A DNA stretch of 64,000 nt from Gordonia aichiensis NBRC 108223. Lineage in GTDB: Bacteria > Actinomycetota > Actinomycetes > Mycobacteriales > Mycobacteriaceae. Numbering within the stretch: the first letter of the stretch is position 1; each line of letters opens with the position of its first letter. The DNA lies in the NCBI RefSeq assembly GCF_000332975.1, contig NZ_BANR01000011.1, positions 116,701-180,700 on the forward strand. Direction: 5' to 3'. Of this stretch, positions 34,311-44,800 are shown piece by piece. The position numbers and the translations under genes are program-made. The notes beneath the pieces were generated by a model that saw nothing but the letters and a program-made list of their open reading frames with translations, was not told the DNA's origin and ran no database searches.

Positions 34311-36647
34311 ATGAAGGCCGAGGGGAAGCTTGTCCGCGAATTGTTCGAGGGCGAGCAATGCCTGGTCGTACCTGTCTTCCAACGACCGTACGTGTGGAAT
34401 CGGGTCCGCAACTGGGAACCGCTGTGGGCCGACATCGTCGCCATGGCCGAGTCCATGTCCACCAACACCTCATCGGAGCCACACTTCCTCGGCGCGGTGG
34501 TCCTCGATTCCACAGACAAGGACGCCGCCGACATCAGCGTCCTGCAGGTCATCGACGGACAGCAACGCATCACCACCCTCCAGATCGCTCTCTGCGCCAT
34601 CCGTGACGCTTTCACCACTGCCCAGGTCGAGCGCGTCTTCATCAAGGCCCTGCACAAACTGGTCACCAATGAGGATCAACTCTCGACGGAAACCTTCGCC
34701 CCGTACAAGGTGTGGCCCACACTCCGGGACCGCGGGGTCTTCGCCTCGATCGTGGATAACACCCAGCCAGAGGACGAACCCGATTCGCGTCTCGCCGACG
34801 CCTACCAGTTCTTCTACGAGGAGACCCTGACCTGGCTTACCGAGAACGAGGCGGACCGCGCGGCCATCAAGTCACTTGTTGACGCGCTGCGGATCGGTCT
34901 GCAAGTGGTCGTCATCGAGCTCACCGCCAACGACAACGCGCAGGTGATCTTCGAAAGCCTCAATGATCGCGGGACGCCGCTGCTGCCCAGCGACCTCGTC
35001 AAGAACTCGCTGTTCCAGCAGTTGGAGCGAGCAGGCGCCGACGTCGAGCAGATCTTCGACGATCACTGGCGTCGATTGGAGACGCCGTTCTGGCAGGAAG
35101 AGGTCAGGCAGGGCCGCTTGATCAGGACGCGTGTGGACGCGTTCTTTGCCCACTACCTCACCATGCGTACCGGTGACGAGGTCTCGGCCACCGGCCTGTT
35201 CAACCGGTTCAAAGACTTGTCCGTGGGCATGTCGCGCGACGATCTCGTCGCACTGACTCGAGAGATCGCGGAGTGCAGCGACCTCTACCGAGGCATCGTC
35301 GATCGCTCCGGTGATGATGCCCACGACCGACTCCTCGAGACTGCCGAGACGCTGGACACCACGGTCCTGTCTCCGGTGGTTCTCTATCTCGATCGCCGGG
35401 CAGACGAGGCCGATCGCGCCGAGGCCTTCGGATATATCGAGTCGTGGCTTGTCAGACGAGCCGTGGTGCGATCGACCAGCAAGAACTACAACCGGATGTT
35501 GCTCGATCTCCTGAAGATCCTGCAGCGCAGTACCACGCCCTTCGCGCCCACCGTACGGACGTTCTTCCTGGAAAACACCTCGGAATCCGGACGATGGCCG
35601 ACCGACGGCGAGATCCGTGACGCGCTGATATCTGCGCCCATCTTCAAGAACCTCACGCGCGCCCGAATGCGCATGGTGCTGCGCGGCTGCGAGCGCGGCC
35701 TGCGATCGGACGCGCAGCAGATTCCCGATCTCGACTCTCTGGAGCATGCGTTGCTCGCGACCGCAAGCGACGACGTCGACGAAACACTCCGCGGCGCTTT
35801 GGGCAATCTAACTCTGTTCCCGCGGTCTCGGGATCTGACGAGGGCCACCGACTGGCCTGCTCGCCGAGCAATTCTGTCGAGCTCGGATCTCGCGTTGAAC
35901 CAGCAACTCCCAGAATCGCTTTCCGGGATTGAGATCACTGTCCGTGGCTCGCGCCTTGCGGGCGGCTTTTGCCAGACATGGCCACACCCCGATTCACCGA
36001 CAACCGTCACGCCGGATGACGACGCTGACGTGAGAACCGCACCCGAAGCGCCCGCCTGGGTTGACGAAGCATGGTCAGAAATCCAAGAGTTCTTCGAAGG
36101 ACTACCCGTCGGATCGGTGTCACGGGTCGAGGACCGCGTCTCGCGGATAGCACCCACTGAGAGCGGATCTATGGATGTCTTGACGCAGGACCCTCTGGCG
36201 GGCTACGCCTTTCGTGAGATCGCCGGGACACTCTACATCGAGAAAGTACCCGGCGAAGCTCCGATTCCGGCACCAGATATCACTGCCCTGGCCGCCGGCC
36301 AGCGCGTCGAACCGAGCTTCGCGAACACGGTGCCAGAGACCACCGACGGGACAAGGGCCAGGGTTTTCTACGAGGAAACCATCAGTGATCTGATGATCGC
36401 GGGCTTCATCAAGGAGGGCGACACCGTCTACCACGAGCAGCCTCGCAAGGGCCGCTCATTCGCGGCCCGTATCGGTCGAGCAGGCCGAATCCTTGTCGGA
36501 AACCGTGAGTATGACAGCCCTTCGGGAGCCTTATCCGATGCGGTGGGATCCAGCCGAAATGGTTGGCGGGATTGGCGACTCGAACGAACTGGTGAGACAC
36601 TCGAGCAGGTTCGGGAACGGTTTCGGCGGCACCGACGCAGCAGTTGA
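34311..36647 (+). CDS. DUF262/DUF1524 protein with C-terminal RAMA domain
   Basis: A 778-residue protein related to GmrSD-type restriction factors. The N-terminal DUF262 domain carries the signature DGQQR at residues 82-86 (an NTPase or nuclease motif) and the opening VPVFQRPYVW. The middle resembles DUF1524, an HNH-type nuclease domain, but only part of its motif survives (LEHALLA, then LGNLTLF), so it may not cut. The last 90 residues are a clear RAMA domain: DLMIAGFIKEGDTVY, GRILVGNREYDSPSGALS and NGWRDWRLERTG. RAMA is predicted to bind methylated or otherwise modified adenine DNA. The start at MKAEGK was chosen because a longer frame overlaps the divergent helicase gene. Substrate: modified phage DNA, by inference. 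Confidence 0.87.
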   Translation: MKAEGKLVRELFEGEQCLVVPVFQRPYVWNRVRNWEPLWADIVAMAESMSTNTSSEPHFLGAVVLDSTDKDAADISVLQVIDGQQRITTLQIALCAIRDAFTTAQVERVFIKALHKLVTNEDQLSTETFAPYKVWPTLRDRGVFASIVDNTQPEDEPDSRLADAYQFFYEETLTWLTENEADRAAIKSLVDALRIGLQVVVIELTANDNAQVIFESLNDRGTPLLPSDLVKNSLFQQLERAGADVEQIFDDHWRRLETPFWQEEVRQGRLIRTRVDAFFAHYLTMRTGDEVSATGLFNRFKDLSVGMSRDDLVALTREIAECSDLYRGIVDRSGDDAHDRLLETAETLDTTVLSPVVLYLDRRADEADRAEAFGYIESWLVRRAVVRSTSKNYNRMLLDLLKILQRSTTPFAPTVRTFFLENTSESGRWPTDGEIRDALISAPIFKNLTRARMRMVLRGCERGLRSDAQQIPDLDSLEHALLATASDDVDETLRGALGNLTLFPRSRDLTRATDWPARRAILSSSDLALNQQLPESLSGIEITVRGSRLAGGFCQTWPHPDSPTTVTPDDDADVRTAPEAPAWVDEAWSEIQEFFEGLPVGSVSRVEDRVSRIAPTESGSMDVLTQDPLAGYAFREIAGTLYIEKVPGEAPIPAPDITALAAGQRVEPSFANTVPETTDGTRARVFYEETISDLMIAGFIKEGDTVYHEQPRKGRSFAARIGRAGRILVGNREYDSPSGALSDAVGSSRNGWRDWRLERTGETLEQVRERFRRHRRSS

Positions 36648-36720
36648 CCTTATTTGCGTGCAGTAGCCGGTACACATCTTTGGGTTTACAGTCGAAGCCC
36701 GCTCGTGACAGGAATCAAGC

Positions 36721-37776
36721 GTGGCAAAGGACCATTTCATTCCCGCCGGACTTCTTGCTCGATTCACCGACGACCCGAAAGACTCCTCCCGCCTTTCAAA
36801 GGTATGGTCACTGAGAAGCAACGGCGTGCGCGCACTGGTCCGTGCTGAGTCGATTGGATATAGTCGCAACCTGTACGACGTTGATGGTGAGATGTTTCCG
36901 ACTCGCGGTACTCGCGCGGTTGACTCTGTCTGGGACTCGTACGAGCCTGACTTGTCCCGTGCGCTCGACAAGCTGATCGGCGGTTCGGTCACCGCCTCCG
37001 AGTGGATCAACATACTTGTGCCTTTCGTCGCCGCATCGTTCGGACGCGACCGAGGTTACAAAGCGCGCGTGGTGGGCAGGTTCGCCCGAGAGATCGATGT
37101 TGATCGCCAAGAATTCGGCGAGTTGGTCCTGAATGACACCAACATCGCCATCAACCGTATTTTGGAGATGGAGAGGTTTGCATCGCGAGCCCTGGCATGC
37201 GAGTGGACGGTGTGCGAAGTCCGTGATGACCTGGTCATACCTGACATAGGCTACTGCTTGGAACTAGTCCACGAATACCCGGACATCATTAGTATGCAGT
37301 TCCCAATCGGGAGGCGACATCTCCTCATACTCACTCCCCGCCCGTGTGGTCTAATTCTTAAGAAGTCCAATGGCGGATGGGCGCCAACGATTTCCTACGC
37401 TCGCCTTGAGGTACCCAGCGAACTGCTGAATCGTGCGCTTGCCACCACCGCGCAAGACTTCGTCGTTGGCACGCGCACCTCAATCGACCAGGTGAAGGCC
37501 GACGATCTAAGTCAATACACTTGGGAAACGATTGACCAGATTCTCGAACAGTGGCCATTCCGGGTGGACACACGAAACCTCAGCGGTCTCCGGCGGGCCG
37601 TGCAAGAAATCGTCGATGGCAACCTTGATTCGCTTGATCATGTCTATTTGGACCCACTCCTGGCAATTTCCGAACTCGAGCCACAGGCCGAATTGGTCTC
37701 GGCGATCGGGCGGAGGGTCCCAGCTGACGCCTTTCTCACTCTTCACCGAAACGGACTGGATCTGTCCGTAGACTAA
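36721..37776 (+). CDS. DUF4238 family protein
   Basis: A 351-residue protein starting at a GTG with AGGA about 8 bases upstream. The opening KDHFIPAGLLARFTDD and the following KVWSLRSNG and IGYSRNLYDVD match DUF4238, a family of unknown function often found in variable genomic regions. No nuclease or membrane segments are visible; the rest is helical. It is 73 bases downstream of the DUF262-RAMA gene and likely co-transcribed. Its GC content is visibly lower than its neighbours, as with other small genes of the island. Confidence 0.75.
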   Translation: MAKDHFIPAGLLARFTDDPKDSSRLSKVWSLRSNGVRALVRAESIGYSRNLYDVDGEMFPTRGTRAVDSVWDSYEPDLSRALDKLIGGSVTASEWINILVPFVAASFGRDRGYKARVVGRFAREIDVDRQEFGELVLNDTNIAINRILEMERFASRALACEWTVCEVRDDLVIPDIGYCLELVHEYPDIISMQFPIGRRHLLILTPRPCGLILKKSNGGWAPTISYARLEVPSELLNRALATTAQDFVVGTRTSIDQVKADDLSQYTWETIDQILEQWPFRVDTRNLSGLRRAVQEIVDGNLDSLDHVYLDPLLAISELEPQAELVSAIGRRVPADAFLTLHRNGLDLSVD

Positions 37777-37850
37777 CCAACTGAGGCCGAACCCAGCCGA
37801 TTCTTGCGGAGGAGTTGAGGAATTGCCGCGCAGGCTCAACCGACTGACGC

Positions 37851-39659
37851 TCACGGCGCGCGCGGCGTCACCAATCCGAAAACCCTCGGCACCAACCACA
37901 ATCCCGACGAGCCAAGCCCCGCATCCTCGGTCAACCGGGGGTCGCAGGCGGCCGTCTCGACCGCAACCAGGCGAAGTCCTTCGATCACGGCACCGTCCCA
38001 GCCATCACGAAAGCGATAGCCGAACTCGTCGGCGACAGCCCGTCCGAACCACTCATTCGTCATTCCCAGCTCGTCTCCGGCCTCGGTCCGCAGAACGAAG
38101 ACCGGCACATCGTCTGTCGAGTACACCGGCTCTACAACTCCTGTGACCACTTCACCCGGCGACGCGTCCGTCAAGGCCCGCTGCATGTCCCGCACACGGG
38201 CGGCGTCTCCGGACAATGGTCGCCCGGCGAGCACATCCCCGGTCCCGAACTCAATCGCTGCGCTGTACTTCTTGCCCTGCTTGCTCTTGCGACGCTCTCG
38301 TTGTCGTCCGTTGCGCTTGTCGAACCACATCCACCCGGCCGGAATATCGAGGACTGCCACCTCATCGCGCGCCCGGCTCAATGCCACGTACTTCTGACGC
38401 AATGCCGGCCATTCGTTCTCATCACCCATCGGACTGTTCGGGTGCACGAAGAAGGCACGTTCGAACTCGAGCCCTTTGGCACGGTGAATCGTCGACACGA
38501 TCACCCGGCATTCATCGGGCTCGGTCAGCGTCAAAGGAATCGAGCCCGTGGCAATCAGACTGCGCACGCGAGGCAGGTTCAGCTGATACATCGTGCGGGA
38601 ACGTCCCTCAGCGCCCTTCAGCAGGTACCACGCCTCTTCACGAAGCCGCTGCGCGAGTTTCGCCTCGATCACCGATTGGACGCTGTCCCGGTCTACTTCC
38701 GGCCCGGCGAAGTCTTCGAAGATGCCCGCGATCCACCGGGCCGCGCCGAAGTCCCGGGCCTGTCGACGAACCACGTGATCCACTCCCTGTTTGGTGAGAA
38801 ACTGCGAAACACGCAGTACCTCACCGTTGGTCGCGCATAGCACGGCGGTGCGTCCGGATTCCGGTTCGGCGAGGAACTTCCAGTTCTTGATCACACCCGA
38901 ATGGGGCAAGGTCTTCTCGAACTGTGCGACCGTCTCCGCCGCGTCAGCCTCGCGCTGGCCTCGCAGCTGATTCCCCAGGCCCACTACCCCAATTGGGAAC
39001 TGCCCCTGCGCTCGGTAATTCCGCGCCAACGTCACCGACTCAGCGCCGAACACGTCCGTGAGCTGAGCGGCGAATTCGTCCGATGTGGTCTTGCTCCGCG
39101 ACGCCTTGAGAGTGAAGTCGTAGATGCCCTGCAACGGATCTCCGAGGGCGGTGAAGCCGGCCGACTCTGGGATCCGACGGAGTAGCGCCAGAATCATTTC
39201 CGCCCGATCGCCCACAAGATCTTGGACCTCGTCGAGCACGAGGTGCTGGAGATCCTCGATCCCCTCGACCTCGTCCGAGTCGTCATCCAGCAGCAGGGTC
39301 GCCTGTCGAACTCGATTGTCGAAGTCTCCGATGGGTTCTCGTCCGTTCTGCGACAACAGGTATGACGCCAGCGAGTCGAAGGTGCGGACGTCGGTACGCG
39401 CGATGTCGTGTCCTTCGAGCCTTGTGCGAACAGCTTGCACCGCGGCACGGGAGAAACTGAGCACCATGATCTCGGTGGATGCCGATAACTCCTCTTGCTC
39501 CACCAGATACTGGATGCGCGACGCCACGACCTCGGTTTTGCCCTGACCTGCACCGGCGATCACCAGCAAACGCGCGTCGCCACGCGCCTCGGCAACGGCT
39601 CGTTGCGAATCGTCGAGCTCGAACGCCGTCCGCTCGTCCGGGTCGATGGACTGGGTCAT
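37851..39659 (-). CDS. UvrD/Rep-like SF1 helicase, paralogue 1
   Basis: A 602-residue SF1A helicase-like protein. The core shows Walker A IAGAGQGKTEVV (Lys41), DEVQD (143-147, in place of DEAQD), SFSRAAVQAVRTRL, and the late motifs STIHRAKGLEFERAF (V) and YVALSRARDEV (VI). The last 150 residues are unique to this pair and end in SSGLWLVPRVFGLVTPR. The same architecture and about the same length occur in the gene at the start of the operon (60592-62400), with high similarity throughout. The ATG overlaps the stop of the RelE/UvrD-like gene. In this position it probably moves along DNA for the DISARM-like complex; activity is unproven. Confidence 0.85.
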   Translation of the reverse strand: MTQSIDPDERTAFELDDSQRAVAEARGDARLLVIAGAGQGKTEVVASRIQYLVEQEELSASTEIMVLSFSRAAVQAVRTRLEGHDIARTDVRTFDSLASYLLSQNGREPIGDFDNRVRQATLLLDDDSDEVEGIEDLQHLVLDEVQDLVGDRAEMILALLRRIPESAGFTALGDPLQGIYDFTLKASRSKTTSDEFAAQLTDVFGAESVTLARNYRAQGQFPIGVVGLGNQLRGQREADAAETVAQFEKTLPHSGVIKNWKFLAEPESGRTAVLCATNGEVLRVSQFLTKQGVDHVVRRQARDFGAARWIAGIFEDFAGPEVDRDSVQSVIEAKLAQRLREEAWYLLKGAEGRSRTMYQLNLPRVRSLIATGSIPLTLTEPDECRVIVSTIHRAKGLEFERAFFVHPNSPMGDENEWPALRQKYVALSRARDEVAVLDIPAGWMWFDKRNGRQRERRKSKQGKKYSAAIEFGTGDVLAGRPLSGDAARVRDMQRALTDASPGEVVTGVVEPVYSTDDVPVFVLRTEAGDELGMTNEWFGRAVADEFGYRFRDGWDGAVIEGLRLVAVETAACDPRLTEDAGLGSSGLWLVPRVFGLVTPRAP

Positions 39660-41803
39660 GTCAGAAGTCTCGCGGGTCCACCCACATGTGTCATGGCCAT
39701 GCGCTCCCGTGCCCGAGAACCCGCCACGTAGAGCACACTGCGGAGCTTCTTCAGTTCGCGTTCGAGGTCGTCGCCCTTCTTGCGTGTGAGATAGGCGGGC
39801 GGGAAATCGTTCTCCCCCAATCTCGCCAAGACCACTCCGCGATACTCTAGGCCCTTCGCACGGTGCATCGTCATCACCCGGACGACTTCACCCAGTTTCT
39901 CCTCGGCGGTGTTCGAACCAACAGCCGCCGCCTTGATTCCGTCGGCGGCCAGCGCATGCACAATGTCATCGACATAACGCTTCTCGTAAGTGAAGACAGC
40001 AATATCGGAAGCGCGTAACCCGTCCGACTCCCACTCCCGTATGAACCCCGCGATGCCGGAGTACTCGGACGCGACGCTGTCGAAAGCCGCCATCTCGGGC
40101 GCAGGACCCCCGAAGACCGATCGGGAGCCACGGAGCTCCTCCGAATCGACGTCGAGGTCATCGACATCGGGATCGGCCACCTGCAGGGTCCACCGCAGAA
40201 TCTCCCGACTGGTGCGGTAGTTGATGGTCAGTCGGCGTGAGCGTCCTCGTGTCTCGATTCCGTAGCGCGACAACGGAGCCGGGCGACCATAGATCCGTTG
40301 GTGAGCGTCACCGACGATGAAGAGGTCGTCGGTGTCGGGCTTGACCAGTGCGCGCACCATCTTCCAGTGGGCGGGATGCAGATCCTGGGCCTCGTCGATG
40401 ATGGCAAATCGGTACCTGAACTTGTCACGCAGCTTGGGATCGGCAGTGAGCATTGATGCAGCGCGCGCGGCGAGTTCGGTGAAGGTGATCAACCCGTCAG
40501 CGCGCATCAGGCGTTGGAAATGCTCGATCACTTTCCACACGTCGGCACGTTGGGGACGAGAGAGTCGTTGGGAGCGGCCATTCCGGGCTACCCGGAGATA
40601 TGCGGTCTCATTCTCGATCGAGTTCCCCAACACCACCAGGGACCACTCATCGGAGAGGAAGGCCGGCTCCCAGCCCTCGTTGGACTGCTGCGCGGCGACC
40701 GACCACAGCTGGGTGACCCGTGAATCGCCGTCGTGAACCAACGTCGAGGAGGTGACCAGAGCGCGACCAGTGTCGGTGGACGCGACCACCTTGCGTGCGA
40801 GTGCGTCGACGTTGAGGACCTCCACCCGTTGGGTGATCTCCTTGCCGGCGAGTTCGATGAGCTGCGCCTCGATGGCGCGCACCAGGTTTCGCGTATAGGT
40901 GGTCAACAACACCTTGGCGCCGCTGTTCTCCTCGCCCAGCCGGTGAGCGAGGTGACGGGCGCGATGCAGCGCAGTGACTGTCTTCCCGGTGCCGGCGCCG
41001 CCGGTGACCCGGAAGGGACCGTTCCACCCATCGTGGGTCGCGAGCTTGCGTTGCAACGGGTGCAGCCACACACGCCATTTGGCGAAGTCACCTTCGAGTA
41101 CCGCCCGGAGCTCGGCCTCGTTCTCGCCGGCAGCAGCGGTGAAGTTGAGCTGGGAGATGGGGCGCTTGAGTGCCTTCTGGATGTCGTCGGCGTCGACGGG
41201 GCCAGGTTCGTCGATCGCGTAGGAACTCCATACTTCATCGGGACTCTTCCCGAATGCGAGATCGAGCACCGCGTTGGCCTGGGTATTGGGCAATGCTTCG
41301 GCGATTGCGAGAAACGCCTTCTCACCCACCACCTTGGTCAACTTCTCGGCGAGGTCCGCCTCGACTCCGAAACGTTCGAGGTCGATCGGCTTGACCGTTG
41401 AGGGCATGAAAGGAGCGTCGGAGCCCGTTGCGGGAGCCTGGGCCTTACCAATCGCCTCCTCGAGTGCCACATGGTCGAACAGCTCTGCAGCTCCGGTCTT
41501 CTTGTTGACCTGCAGGGTGACCTTGCCGGCGAAGTCGTAGGCGTCGTCGTGGGTCAGGACCGAGATGAGGTACAGCGACGAATCGCCGCCGGGGTCCACG
41601 AGAACCGCTCGGTAGTTGTCGTTGACGCGGGCTGTTCGAATGTACTTGTTGGCGGCCCCTTTGGGCTTCTTGAAGTCAAGTCCGGTGGCGTCCGGGTCTT
41701 GTTGGAGCTTCACCATGAAGTTGAGAACTTTGCCCTTGATGCTTCCATCGAGTTTGTCGTAGGAATCCTGGAACATCTCGTGCATCTGCACGTATCTCGT
41801 CAT
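39656..41803 (-). CDS. RelE/ParE-like domain fused to a UvrD-like helicase
   Basis: A 715-residue fusion. Residues 1-95 look like a RelE/ParE toxin fold: SIKGKVLNFMVKLQQDP, YIRTARVNDNYRAVL and the late strand YLISVLTHDDAYDFA. The remainder is an SF1 helicase with Walker A VTGGAGTGKTVTALH (Lys274), DEAQDLHP as motif II, and motif V/VI in MHRAKGLEYRGVVLARLG and LYVAGSRARERM. The start at the ATG was chosen because AGGAGG lies about 7 bases upstream and it overlaps the preceding stop by one base. The RelE fold usually cleaves ribosome-bound mRNA, but in such fusions it may act as a binding domain; no antitoxin gene is next to it. Confidence 0.85.
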   Translation of the reverse strand: MTRYVQMHEMFQDSYDKLDGSIKGKVLNFMVKLQQDPDATGLDFKKPKGAANKYIRTARVNDNYRAVLVDPGGDSSLYLISVLTHDDAYDFAGKVTLQVNKKTGAAELFDHVALEEAIGKAQAPATGSDAPFMPSTVKPIDLERFGVEADLAEKLTKVVGEKAFLAIAEALPNTQANAVLDLAFGKSPDEVWSSYAIDEPGPVDADDIQKALKRPISQLNFTAAAGENEAELRAVLEGDFAKWRVWLHPLQRKLATHDGWNGPFRVTGGAGTGKTVTALHRARHLAHRLGEENSGAKVLLTTYTRNLVRAIEAQLIELAGKEITQRVEVLNVDALARKVVASTDTGRALVTSSTLVHDGDSRVTQLWSVAAQQSNEGWEPAFLSDEWSLVVLGNSIENETAYLRVARNGRSQRLSRPQRADVWKVIEHFQRLMRADGLITFTELAARAASMLTADPKLRDKFRYRFAIIDEAQDLHPAHWKMVRALVKPDTDDLFIVGDAHQRIYGRPAPLSRYGIETRGRSRRLTINYRTSREILRWTLQVADPDVDDLDVDSEELRGSRSVFGGPAPEMAAFDSVASEYSGIAGFIREWESDGLRASDIAVFTYEKRYVDDIVHALAADGIKAAAVGSNTAEEKLGEVVRVMTMHRAKGLEYRGVVLARLGENDFPPAYLTRKKGDDLERELKKLRSVLYVAGSRARERMAMTHVGGPARLLT

Positions 41804-44800
41804 CACTGTCCTCCTGCCACCGCACCGACAACATCGTCCACCACGCTGCCGTCGGGCCAGTTCGTCATGCGGAACACACGCCAACCGTTTTCCTCGAGCC
41901 ACCTATCCCGGTCGTCGACGTTATCCGTCACGACCGCGATCCGTGGTTCGTCCCAGCCGAGTTCCACCTGCCAGATGGATTGGTCGGGGCCGAGCTCCAT
42001 CCCGACCTCGGGGATGGCGGCCCCGGAATTCGCGAGACTTTCTACCAGGTCGGCCACAGCTGGGTCGGCGTACTCGTGAACAATCTTCCATTGCCCCGGG
42101 AGCGGAGTGACAATATCGGTTCGATCTGCCGATGTAGTGGCCAGCGGCAGAGACATTGCCAGAAAATCTGGAAGTGATCGTGTCGTCCAGATGGCGGCCA
42201 TCCGCTGGGGCAGCAAGTCACCGAAGTGTGGAAGTGATACGAACTGAAGCAGATTCGCCCATCGGAGCCAGGCTCGCCATTGATTGTCGTGCATCTTCCC
42301 GCCGACGGCCTCGTCCGAGTCATCGAGGAGCGTGAAGACCCCGAGCGTGGATTCGAAGTTCTCGGGATCGGCGCAGATCAAGATGGGCAGGCCACTCAGG
42401 CCGTGTCGCGGGACCACCATGATGGTCCCAGAAGCGTCAGGATGCGTGGATGTACCGGCTGCGACGTTGACGAGGATCTTCGCGAGTTGCCCCGGCCCGG
42501 TAAAGATCGGCTCGCCGGAGCCGTGCTTGTCCGACGGGTTCACCAGTGCCAGCGCGGTCGCCGTGGCACCATCGCCCCACACGTCGGCGTCGGGGTCGGC
42601 GAGGTACTCGATGAGCAACTCGATAGGGTTATCCCACAGGTACTTGATTCGCGGGTCGGAAACCTGTTCGGCGGCAGCGTTCTTGACGTGCTGGTGGACG
42701 ATGTCCTGCGACCGATTCTTGGCGTTGCCGGTTTCGAGCGCGGCGACGTCGTCCCATGCGATCGACCAAACACGAATGTCGTCGCGTCGGAGCGCGTCGC
42801 GTTTACGGGCATCATCCGCGGTGCGATTGTGCTCGACACTCGCGTGAAACTGTTGGCCGTCGAGGTAAATCGCGACGTCGGCGGTCTGCGCGTCGACCCT
42901 GGTGAGCAAGAAATCCGGCTCGGTGGCGACACCGACGGCGACCACCTGGACGAGCGGCCGCATACGCCATCGTCGGGGTTGCTGGTCGGGACCGGGTATG
43001 CGGATGTCGAGTTCTTCGCCGTTGGTACCCATCGAGATCTCATACGACGCGCCAGGACGGCTCTCGAGCAGATGCTTCAACAGCTCCCGGAACCGGATCT
43101 CCAGCTCGCTGAGTTGAACGGCACCGATGTCGATCCCGGTGACTGTCCCTATCCGCTCGACCTGCCATTCGCCGAGAAAGTCCTCGAGAAGCCTGAGGGC
43201 GGATTCACGTGAAGCGTGGGTCATGTCTCGTGCCGGCAGAACTCCGTACAGGCATCGGTGGCAGGCGCGGAGTTCTTCGGTACGACAGGGGCATTCGGCG
43301 AGCGCATCCCGAGCGAGGGTGAGGATGTGGCGCATGCGGTCGGGTTCGCCGAATCGGTCAAGGTATCCGGTGCCGCCCGGCACGGTGTCGTGCAGGACCA
43401 GGAAGCGGCGGGTGACTCCCTCGTTGTCGGTCATGCTGGACGCCACCACCGACAGATGCTGAGGGTCGCCGCCGAAGTCCTTGCGCAGTCCGAGGAGCAG
43501 CGCGCCCTTGAAGGAGGCCAGGGTGGTTTCGAAGTTCAGCAACGACACGGGGAGGAGGAGTCGAACCGCTTGGGTACGCAGTTCGTGAGAGAGCAGGAGC
43601 CGCGTCCATGTCTCGGTGCCGCCGCGCCGGGTGATGCAGTAGCCGCGGTGGCGGACATCTTCGGTTCGGGTAGAGCGTGATGCGACGACGCCGCAGTGTT
43701 GGCAGGTGGTGAATCCGGGCGCGTTGCGTTCGTCGCCGGCGATGGTGATGGTCTCACCGGGCGCGTCGCCGTATCCGGTGTTGATGGTTCGTATGGTGGC
43801 CGTTCTGGCGTATTCGGCACCGAAGATGGCGTCGGTGAGTCGCCAGGCCTGCGCAATGTCGTGGGGTTCGATGTCGACGCCGGTGACGGTTCCGAAGAAT
43901 GTTCGGGTGCGGTCCTCGGTTTCGTCGTCGATGAGGACATCGTCGAGGCGGTGGACTGCCGACACCTTGCGCAGTTCGAGGACGTTGTGCACGGAGCCGG
44001 AGTCGGCGACCGCCCCGGAGTGACACCGCGGACACATCTGCACGACGTCGGGTGCGGTTGTACCCCAACCGCAGTCGGGACACAGACGGGTTCGGCGCCA
44101 GTGGGGTTTGGTCGACGGTCCAATGTCCATGGCGTCGATCTCGACGCGCTTGCCACCCGCGTAGAAGTAGGCGCCGGGCGCGAGTTCGGTGAGGGCGGTG
44201 GCACTGGCCCGCTCATAGGTGAGATCGAGTGCTTCGGTCTGGGGTTGACCGCCAGGAGTGCCGGTGGTCCACCACAGGTGGATGTCGAGGGTGGTCGCGT
44301 CGTCGAGGAGGTTGTAGTTCGGGAGGAGCCCGACACCGGACAGTCCGGTGAGGGTCTCGATGCTGCCACGTTCGTACAGTTGTTCACTGAGAGCACGGAA
44401 TTCGCCGGCACAGCGTTTGCGGTCTTCCTTCTGGGCGTCATCGAGGTGTCCGTGTTTGTCGAGTGCCGCAATGGTTTCCGATAGTCCGCTCATGCGGGTG
44501 CGGATCTCGTCGGTGTCGGAGATCCAGCGGGCGGCGGTCTCGGCGGCAAGGTTGCGCATTCCTCCTGCGGCGAAGTCCCGCAGATGTAGGCGCGCATCGT
44601 CGGAAATGCTGTCGCCGAACAGTGCGGAGAATTCGGCGGTCAGAGTGTCGGCGTGGTTAACGCAGGTGTCGACCAGCGAACGCAACCAATGACCCTCGTC
44701 CATGCCGTGGTCGAGGCATCCAGTGAGCTTGGTCGGCATGGGCGTTGTGATCGGAAGATGATCTTCGGCAACCTTGTCCAGGCAGAAGGCGAGGTACTGG

